64,000 nt of DNA from positions 744,001-808,000 of the forward strand of contig JANATG010000005.1 in NCBI GenBank assembly GCA_029449235.1, read 5' to 3'. Below, in pieces: positions 54,801 to 64,000 of this stretch; position 1 is the stretch's first letter, and each line of letters opens with the position of its first letter. Origin of the DNA: Linnemannia schmuckeri. Its lineage: Eukaryota; Mortierellomycota; Mortierellomycetes; Mortierellales; Mortierellaceae. The position numbers and the translations under genes are program-made. The notes beneath the pieces are model-generated. The model was not told where the DNA came from. It ran no database searches and was given only the letters and a program-made list of their open reading frames with translations.

Positions 54801-57800
54801 TCATCATTGAGAAGGCTCAGCAGAATCTCTCGAATGATCGTCTCCTCCGATCGTTCTTGGACGCGTTTGTCTTGTCCGAAGCTTGGATTGGCGAGAGTGT
54901 TGTCTGGTTGGCCAATATCGAGGTGCCCTCGTTTGTCTCGAAGGACGAATGGAAGGGATGGAAGACCGTCAAGGAATACATGGCTCGCGACTTGACTCAG
55001 GACGCAGATCTGGACTTTTTCATGACCGAGCTCCAAGAACTCAAGGGTGAGCTCGAGGAGGAACAGGGCGAAGTCACGACATTCCGTCTGAGTGGGTTCG
55101 CCAAACTGGATGAACAGGCCGAGGCAGTCAAGAAGGCAGTTGTTGATACCCAGGACATCACAGCAGCAGGAACAACGAAAACGGTGCAGGACTTAATGCG
55201 CGGTGTCATGAACAACTTAGAGAAAGTCGAGGATCTGTTACCCAAGGAAGCGACTCATTGCGCCTACGCCACCCGTGTCTTAGAGTACCTTCTTACAGCG
55301 CGTTCGATCCTTAATGGTGTGGAGGACACGATGGACGCAATCAATGCCTGGGAGATGCGCCAGCCTGATGCAGAGGTCGAGGCATTAGTGCTTGGGATCG
55401 AGGACGAATTGGTCCAACTTGAGGCGACTTTCCAACAACCACCATTGGAAGGACGGAGACCTAACGAGCCGACAGTTCAGGAAGCTGTTCAGAAGCGCCA
55501 TTCCGGTCTGGTTTGCCTTGTCAAGGACTTACGGGTGTGCTTCCACGAGAAGCAGGAGGCCATTAAGGGGGATCGGCAGATGAAGGAATTCCTCGAGGTC
55601 ACTCTTTCCTGCCAGGCTGTATTGCAGGATATTAAGTCTAAGTTCAGCAAGAAACCTACGTGGATCGGATTCGGTTTGGACGACAAGACACCCCTGGACA
55701 TTTTCGCCGCCCATGTTCAGACGATCGGCCAGTCATTCGATAAGTTTGAGTCGGTAGACTACCTGGCCTATGAGGCCATGGGTGCTCGAGTCACGGCCAT
55801 GGCTGCGACTTCTGGTGCCAGACAGGATCCCGCCATTGTTCAGTCTAAGCTTCACGCCGTCAAAGCCCTGCTGGATGAGGTCAAGATTCTCAAGTCGGAC
55901 CGCGAGCATGATTCAGAGACTATGGCAGAGTGCCGGCGGTTGACCGAGTCTCTCTCAACGTTGCGTGCGGATCTGGCGGCTCTTGAGACGGAATACTCAG
56001 CGTTGGAACACCTAGAGCCGAGCCAGCACGGCGATCTGATGGAGCTGGGCCACCGTTCCAGTGCTCTCAACAACCAATTGGTCGCTTTGGAGCAAGAGTC
56101 CGTGTTTCAGATCTTGGAGAAGGATAAGACTTGCACTGGTCTCTTTGAGGATATCAGGCGGAGCCAGGTCTCGATTCAACAGACACAGGATCGTCTCCAG
56201 ACCCGCCTGGGACTGAAGCAGCAATGGGATACAGCTTGGAGTGCCTTCACCGACCGAGCAGTGTTTTTGCAGCAGTATCTCGAGATGTCCGAGAAGGACA
56301 TGGTTGAGCGAGGATACATCGACATGGACAGCCTTGCAGCCGACGAGCAGGTGTGGAAAAAGACTGCGGACTCTGTTCGCGAGACCGCCGTCGCCAATAC
56401 GGAGCACTTTACGAGCCTCGAAGAATTCAAGGCTGGTCGACTTCCCGAGCTGGCTGCCATAGCCAAGACTCTGCAACGGGTTGTGAACAAGGCCGGTGAT
56501 CTTCACAAGTTTGACGAGGCTCGAGCTGAGCAACACCGCGAATCGGAGCAGCTGCAGCAGAACCTACAAAAGCATCTCGACCGCCTGTTTGCTTTAAACA
56601 GCAAGGAAAAGCATCATCTAGATACTGTTCGTCAGCGTCTTCTGTGGGTTGACCAACTGGGCGAGTCCCAGTCCGAGATCAACGTCTTAAGCACCACATG
56701 CAAGGGTAAGGCAGCATTTTTCAAGTAGCTACGTCCTTAAATATCGACAGGCCATTTTAATGCGTTATTCTCACCACTGTCATATATATCTATTGTTCGC
56801 ATAGACGCTGTCAATGAATACACCGCCATTCTGGAAGCAAGCAAACAGGATCTTGACACCTCAGGTATACTAACAAACTTGCGTGCCGACACTCAATAGT
56901 CCTGTGTACTAAAGCTTTGTTTGCTAACGTTTTCATTCGAGCAACCTGTTCAACCTTGTGATTGTAATATTATTGTAGGTCTGAACCACAAGGCTGCAGT
57001 GCACTTGAAGGAACAGATCCAGCATCTGGTCTCGATTGCCGGTATCCAGAAGCATCCACGCATCAACGCCACCCTGCGCACCTACGCAGATCTCAAGGAG
57101 CTTGCGCCTTCTTACTCTGAGGCTTCAACAACGTCGACATCGACCCCACAAGATGGCGTCCGCCGCCTGCAACCCGAGGAAAAGCAAATGCCAGCTCACC
57201 TTGAGAACGAGCTCGTTGCCTTCCACCAACAGTACACCCGACTGGACCTTCAGCTTAACTATGCAGGTCAATTGGCGGACCACGCTGCTGAGGTGGCTCA
57301 CTACCTCGAGAAGGCCGACGGATTGGACGGCGAATTGCTTGCGATGGCATCGGATCTCAAGGAGGACATCGAGGCTTCGCACGATATAGTAGAGAAGCTG
57401 GAGGCCATCCGTGGTCTTCTCAGTAGTCTTCCCAAGGAGCTCGAGTTGATTGTGTCGAATGGGCCCAAGCCAACCAAGCCGGCTGCCGCAGATGAGCAGC
57501 ATGAGGGTTCTTCTGACCAGTCATCCTTGCAGGACTATCTGGCAGACCTTGAGTCTATTCTCAAGCGCCGACTCGATCACACCTCGGATTTAGACAGGGC
57601 TTTAGGTCCCCTTTTGGCCGAGTACCAAGAGCTCCTTCGTTACCAAGATGGCCTTCGCAACTTTGCTACCGAGTTGGAGGATCAACGCCTGTGGGTGGAC
57701 GAATCCAACGACAAAGTCCAGTCTATCCGTGACCAAGTTGAGGATTTGTCTTCATCGTGGCCTGGTGAGAGCGGCTCTCGCTCTGGAGGAGTTGTCAACA

Positions 57801-60800
57801 ATTTTTCGACCCCGGAGGCGCAGTTGCCTGAGCTCGACCGCCTCAAGGCAGAGTTGACCGGGGAGGCTGCACATGTCGAAAACAAGAAGAAGGAATACAA
57901 GGCCATCCAACATAGGATCCAGGAGGCTCTCGAGAGCGCGACCATCCATTCAAAAGTGCTGCAAGTCGAGTTGGAAGACTCTTTGGACACGATCGAGAAT
58001 GCCATCGAGGAGTTGGAGACAGACATCCGTCACCGCTCATACCAAGTTGACTGTCTTGAGAAACGAGCCCTGTGGGAGCAGAAGCTGATGCATGCCAACA
58101 GTTGGTGCCACGACATTGACCAGGCCATCTCGCAATTTGCGATCGACCAAGCACAGTGGACTGAGGATGCCAACGATTCTTCTGTCGATGAAGAGCTTCA
58201 ACTTCAGAAGCGCCTTGACACTCGCGTGAGCGAGTTTGAGACGCAACTCAAGGCCTACGACGTGGAGACCAAGCCTAAGGTTGACCAGACATGGACTACT
58301 CTGGGTGCCGCACTCGTATTTGTTGGCCAAGCAATCCCTAGCGACTTTGAGAACCGTCAGTCCGCCCTTGGCACCAAGCGTCAGGTTCTCCAGGACAAGG
58401 TTACCTATGTTGCCGATGTTGTTAAGCAACGCAAGGCTCTCCAAGAGATTGCCTCTCGACTTCAAGAACTTGGCCAGCATCGATCCGCTCTTGCATCTGG
58501 TACCCCTGTTGCGATCGACAGTGAGCTCAAGAGTAAGTATTATGTTATTATTATTATGCTAGCTGGCGAAAACAAAAGTACTAACTCAACGCAATTTTTT
58601 ACCAATTAGGCTCAATGTCGGTTGACCAGCACGAGTCTCGCATCAACGAATTAGCTCAAGAGCTCGAGTCCTGCTTTGAAGCTTTGGAGTATCCTGTTGA
58701 CCGCTCCACCGAAGAGTCCAAGTCCAGATCCGATGCTGCCAATGCTATCATTCGCCAGCACATCGACTTTTGCCGTGCCCAGGTCGATGCAGCTCAGAAG
58801 GCGCTTGATCAGCTTCTTTACGACCGGGAGTTCTCGAAGCGTCTCCAGAAACTCACCGCTACGGAGAAGAAGCAGAACAAGGAGATCTTGGACAAGACAG
58901 ACAAGTTGGAGCGTATTAACAATTTGTTGAACTGGGCCCACGAGACGACTGATGTGGTCGCCAGTCTGTACTCCAGCGCTGATTCAGACAGTGCGAATGC
59001 GACTACGAAAGAAGACGAAGACGACCAGTCCCTTTCGCCCTCACCTTCGACCGCTGCTGACCTCTCAGAGTCCACTCCCACCCTGGCTGCCCTGTCAGTG
59101 TCCGCATCGACCACGTCCGTTGCGACTTTGACGCCTTCCTCGCCCACTGCCGGATCCCTGACTCCTATTTCCAAGGCTGAGCACTCTTTGTCGGTCCAGG
59201 AACTCTCTCGACTCCCCAAGGCCACTCTAGAAGCAATCTCTGTCCGTGCCGAGTCTTTGCTCCAAGAGATTGAAGAGATGGTCGAGTACAAGCGTGAAGT
59301 CAAGGATGAGGTTTTGGCTGTCGACCCTGAGTATGCTACCACTACCGATAACGATGCCGAAGCTGGTCCTGAGGCATTGGCCAAGCAGGCCAGTATCCTC
59401 AACGCCAACCTTGCCCACCTCGACACCGTTGAATCTGCAGCGCAGCTTCGAGAGATGGAGACCAAGCTTGATCAGAACAACGACAGGATCTCAGAGCTGA
59501 ACCACGGTATCGAGACCAAGCTTACCGAGTTTGATACCGCCACCGAGGCGATGCTTTTCTCTTTGACAAAGAAGACCGAGACTGTCGCTCTGGCCCTGAA
59601 GGAGCGTCAGCGCATGGATGATGAGCTGGCTCGACAGCAGGAGGCCGAGCGTCTCCGTGTAGAGGCCGAGCTTCTCCGTGCGCAACGCGCATTAGAGATG
59701 CAGCAGCTCGAACAGTCCACCGAAAAGTTCATGGCGTGGTCCGAGACCCAGAGACGGGAGCTTCACAGCCTCTGGGAGAACAATGGTTACTTTGCCAAGA
59801 ACACAGAGTCTGCTACCGTATTAGAGTCAGAGACTATAGAGGGAACGGTTGCATTCCTGGAGACCGATACGATTCGATTGAGAGAGCAACTCTCCTTCCG
59901 GAAGAACGCCTACCTGGAACTCAAGGAACGTCTCGATGCTCCCCAGAACCACAGCGTCAACGGCGCGGGCAACAACAACGACGACGAGCATGCCTCGGAG
60001 CGCAGGCGTCACTCGGAGAGAATCACATCCGCGTGGTCGTCGCTCGAGAAGGAGGTGGGTGGTTACAACTCGATCCTAAAGCCCATGAAGGAATGGTCCA
60101 GCCTGCGTATCGCCCTTGCTCAATTCGAGAAGGAGGGACTTGCGGCTCTGGAGAAGCGCGTCGAGGCCTTGCGTTGGGTGCACTGGGAGGCCTTCCAACT
60201 CGAGGAAAACTCACTTCTTGAGTTGATGGCCGCAGTCGAGGATCAGGCACGCGAGCTTTCCACACGTGCGGAGACGATTAGTGCCACCGCTACCGCCGAA
60301 TTTGCTGGACGACCTGATGCCGGCGCCGACCAAAAGGCCATCCTGGAGGCCAACAAGGCCTACTTTGAGAAGCGCATGGAGTCGATCCCTGCCCGCTTGG
60401 AGGCAGCCAAGGCCCAAATGGAGATGATCCACGAGACTTCCAAGGAGATCGCCCTCCACGGCAAGTTCCATGCTGATCTGGTCCGCATCGAAACCGCGAT
60501 TGCTCAACAGATCGACGCTGTCAAGGTCCGTCTCGGAAGTCTGGAGCGTTCCAGTTGTTTTGCACTAAACAGTCAAGCATTGGAAGCCATGGTCATGGCA
60601 GCCAATGAGGTTTCGGTCGATGGTCAGTACCAGTTTTCAGTCTTGCAGGAGGTCGAGTACCCAGCCTTGCAGCAGACAGCTTTTGATCTCGACATGTTGG
60701 CGACCGCAGAGGATGCAGATATAGAGTCTAGGGATCTGGAGGGCGATAGTTCTGCTGCTGCCAGCAAGTCAGGTGTTGAGGAATCGATGGAGCGTATCCG

Positions 60801-63800
60801 ACAGGCTTTGAAGCAGTTGGAGAGTTATATTGAGGAAGACTGCTTTGAGACCCTGATGGCCGCCAAGTTCTACACCCACTCCAAGGCTACCGAGGATATC
60901 CGTCAGTGGATCACTGCCTGCCGCGACTCGATGGCACAGACTAACAGCCCCAAGAACCGCGAGCCATCCGAGCAGGAGAAGCGTCAACAGACCAAGGAGT
61001 GGAAGACCAAGCATCTCGAGACATTGGAGAGAAAGTTGGATTCCTTTGGGGCGACCATTCAGCACTATGACGAGCTCTCTGGCGACTTTATGTTGCTTCA
61101 CCACCCTCAGTCGAGCACTTTAGACCTCAACGACCCAACTGAAGGCGACAACAATCACAACAACGCCAACAGCAACAACCCAGCCTCGATGCGTGTGATC
61201 TTGCGCCAGACAGTCCAAGAACGCACGAAGCGTACCCGTGAGGACTGGGAGCTTCTCAAGCAGGAGTTCCTTGCCAAGACTGCGGCCCTGGAGGAACAGT
61301 CTTCCGGGGAAGAGGATGGTGGCGTCAATGGATCCGAGAATGTTCGCCAAGGATCTGTGAACGCGACTGGTGCGCCTGTTGTCAAGGCCAAGGCCTTGGG
61401 TCGCTTTGGCGCTGAGATCTTGGACGACATTTCAAGAGTCTCGCGCGAGATCCAGGAGTTGTTTGATCATGGAACCAGCTCGAACCACGCGACTTTGTCG
61501 CTGGCGGTCGAGTCTGATGGAGCACTGGTTAAGTCCAAGCAGGGCGAGCAGCGCTTGGAGATGGTCGAGGCTTATATCCGCGAGGTTCTTCAAGGCAAGG
61601 TCCAGCGATTCGACGCGATGTTGGCGGCTGTTAATGCTCAGAACGAACAAGGGCCATCGTCTCCATCGTCTCCATTGACACCTCAAGATCCATCGAGTCC
61701 CTCTGCCACCACTCCAACAACGCCTCGCCAGGCTCGCCACCAGGAGAGAATGGTCGGCGTGGCGATGCAGCGCGGTCTGATCGCTGAGTCGATGAGCCGA
61801 TTGGTTGACTCCTGCCATCGCCAGCGCAAGGAAGTCGAGGAGCATGTGCGTGTCCAGAACGCAATGGATCTAATCCACGAGGCGAGCTTGCTCTGTGATT
61901 CGATGATGAAGACGGTGCTCTCAGCTGACAGCCTTTTGCAACCAACATCATCGACTGGTCCTTCCCCCAGCGTGTCGCTATACAACCTTTCGTCTGCCTC
62001 TGCATCCTCGACGACCTCTCTGACCTCGATCCAGGCTGCCCAGCCAAAGTCGCCCACCGCCAGCTCTCGGGGATCTGTTTCAACATCAGGAGGAGCAGCA
62101 ACCTTGCCTCGGTCCACAGCTACTAGACAGCGTGGCGCCTCGCGCGCCAACGTGCGCCGATCGTTCTCTCTCTCGGCCTTGAGTGAAGAGGAGGTTCAGC
62201 AGTGGGAGGCCGACTACCGCAACCTGATGGACAAGTTTGATGGCTACACCCACGACATTGATCAGCGTCTGGATTCCGTCTCGACCATGGCCGACCGTCT
62301 GAACGACTGGAGATTGGACGAGAACTATGGAATTGCAACCGAGCACTGGCAGCGCGTTAAGAAGGCTGCCCTGGCAAAGAAGCAGGAACTCGACCGTATC
62401 TGGGCTTTGAGGAGCGGACAGCCAGTCAGTGGAGATTCTGGCACCGGCGGTGTTCATCCTTTGAGAGGCTCGCCTTCTTCGACTAGCCGTCCTAGCCTAA
62501 CCTTGACTACGGCTTCCAACAACCGTGTCAAGGCGATCTTGGGCTCACCAGTGGATTCGTCCATCATGTCCATGCCAAGGAAGAAGCGCTTCTCGACGGG
62601 CAATATCATGAGTCGCAGCACTTTTGTGCCACCATCACCTACGCCCAGCATGACTACGACGCCAACCTTCAGTGGACCAAGCCATGCGGCTGGACGATCA
62701 AACCGGACGGCTGGTCGTGTCCGTTCCGGTACTGCGCCTGGTATCACGATTTCTGGCTACAACAGCAGCAACAGCCAGCTGGATGTGACGACGGCAACCA
62801 ACAAAAAGTTTGCCAACGTCACGGCTCCCAACCTCCACGCTATGTCGCCTACCTACTCGCAGGAAACCAAGAGACGTACCCCTATGATCCGCAAGGACGA
62901 CGCAACTTCTTCGGTTTCTTCATTTTTGCATGCTCAGGGTGGATCTACAACCTCGGCGGCATCACCAGGAGCCACGACGTCGCCCAAGCAACGAACGGTC
63001 TACAAGCCCGACATGAGTAACGCTTTGGACGTGGAGGTTGCTCGGGTTGTCAACGCTAGTGGGTTCACGATGAAGGTTCAGAAGCTCAAGGATGGTCACA
63101 GCCCGAATCTTTCGGCTGTTGGTGCGTCGGGCAACAATGGCACGACCGGCTCTTTGAGCCGCCACCGATCAGACTCGACCTCGAGTCTTGTGTTGAGTAG
63201 CCTGTCTGACAATGGAGGTCCCGATGGTACGAGTGGCAAGGACAGCAGTACCAACAGTAGCCCTCGTGTTGTGAAGACGATCCGTGGACAGGGTGGCCGC
63301 TTGAGTGTAAGCACTGGTGGATCGTCTTCGGATGCCAGTAAGAATGGAGAAGTTGGTCGGTATGTCTTTGGAGACATTGAACCCAAAGTCTGCTACTGCC
63401 GTATCCTTCGCAGCCGCAAGGTCATGGTCCGCGTCGGAGGTGGATGGTCTGAGCTTTCCAAGTAAGTTTTCTTCTGTTTTTACTTTCCTTGCATGCTTGT
63501 CATATACCTTCACAGTTCCCTAATTAGTGTCACTCTATGTCCTTTGTTATGCAGGTTCATGGAAGATCATGCCTCGCTAGAGCAGCGCAAATCCAAGGCG
63601 CGTCTCTTGTCAGCCTCCAACTCTTCAGTCTCAGTGGCCTCTCATTTTGGTGGCTCTCTCACAGTCCTCAGTGGATCTGAGGCATCCAGTCGACGACCCA
63701 TTCATGGATTGCCCGATGCAGGAGGATCCTCCGATAGTCTCTCAGATATGAGTGGCGGAAGTGGGGATGTGGACGGTGAGCGATTATCGGTCTCTGGAGG

Positions 63801-64000
63801 CGGCGGTCGTGGTTTTGCAAGGAGCACAGCTAGCAGTCGACAGTCCGACAGGAGTCGGAGTGCGAGCCGGTCTCGAGGAGTGGAGGATGGGACACCAAGG
63901 ATCCAGAAGAAGAAGGAGTTGGTGTACCATGTCCGCCCAAGCGACGATCTGTCTCTGAAGGCGATCAAGTTTGTCAAGAATGGCGCCGGTGAAGGATTGG
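51816..64000 (+). CDS. Giant spectraplakin-like protein: two CH domains, helical rod, GAS2-related domain (3' end beyond window)
   Basis: Exons 51816-52583, 53090-56705, 56805-56864, 56979-58532, 58610-63461 and 63555 to beyond 64000; all joins keep frame, giving more than 3,760 residues. Order: Asn/Ser/Gly-rich leader (1-120); CH1 about 127-245 (F-M-R-W-V-N, D-L-R-D-G-K-R-L-I-A-L-L-E-A-V, L-G-L-V-W-I-I-I-Y-R-F); CH2 about 279-392 (L-L-R-W-V-R-Y-Q-L, W-R-T-G-L-V-F-A-A-L-I-H-R-H-D-P, D-P-E-D-L-V); an Arg/Glu-rich probable single alpha helix about 404-507; an Asp run; then over 2,700 residues of helical, spectrin-repeat-like rod; a Ser/Thr/Pro-rich region; and a GAS2-related domain about 3470-3620 with Y-V-F-G-D-I-E-P-K then R-I-L-R-S-R-K-V-M-V-R-V-G-G-G-W-S-E-L. 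CH pairs bind actin and GAS2 domains bind microtubules, so an actin-microtubule linker is inferred. Confidence 0.88.

Overview
The window looks like nuclear DNA of an early-diverging fungus, most likely Mucoromycota of the Mortierella type. This is inferred from the gene set and from the many short GT-AG introns; no rRNA or mitochondrial marker is present to settle it. Protein genes carry 1 to 6 small introns, many neighbours are divergently paired, and the gene content mixes universal eukaryotic genes (RPP1, NIF3, TFIIE-beta, pyrophosphatase) with genes patchy in fungi (a LAMTOR5-like Ragulator subunit, a WRAP53/TCAB1-like telomerase RNP factor, a HAUS1-like augmin subunit, a giant CH-CH/GAS2 protein). 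I rebuilt exon structures by hand from splice signals and reading-frame continuity. Every multi-exon model given closes in frame.

Layout. 1-2057: a NIF3-like gene (cut by the window edge) divergent from acidic ribosomal protein P1. 2650-4967: a nuclear-looking Myb/SANT plus U-box-like protein. 5140-8460: an intact GNAT-family acetyltransferase gene flanked on both sides by decayed partial copies of itself. 8618-11625: a large Ser-rich protein I do not recognise. 11626-15521: about 3.9 kb with no gene I can support. 15522-18958: LAMTOR5-like and WRAP53-like genes sharing a 325 bp promoter. 20119-20462: a tiny two-helix membrane protein with a TATA box. 20798-23199: a membrane-anchored alpha/beta hydrolase.

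25730-37085 is an accessory block. Two identical tRNA-Lys(CUU) genes (25730-25802 and 35318-35390) bracket most of it. It holds degenerate, 5'-truncated non-LTR-type retroelement copies (26251-29010 and about 35980-37080) that share a 3' end and A-tails, and a young Ty3/Gypsy chromovirus (29640-35113). The chromovirus has only 98 bp LTRs, all identical, a 5 bp target duplication GACAG, intact gag and pol, a textbook -1 frameshift signal (GGGAAAT, 5 nt spacer, 8 bp stem) at the gag/pol overlap, and a tandem 233 bp duplication at its 3' end giving a third LTR.

37209-46371 is a dense run of housekeeping genes: RNF181-like RING ubiquitin ligase (with an unusual Asp at a zinc-ligand position) divergent from TFIIE-beta, then HAUS1-like augmin subunit convergent with inorganic pyrophosphatase, then an ICE2-like ER membrane protein. 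47309-48387 is a Gln/Ser-rich protein of unknown function. After a 3.4 kb microsatellite-rich intergenic stretch, 51816 to the window edge is one gene for a protein of more than 3,760 residues with two N-terminal calponin-homology domains, a very long helical rod and a C-terminal GAS2-related domain. This is a spectraplakin-like layout predicted to link actin to microtubules, and with HAUS1 it points to an elaborate microtubule cytoskeleton in this organism.
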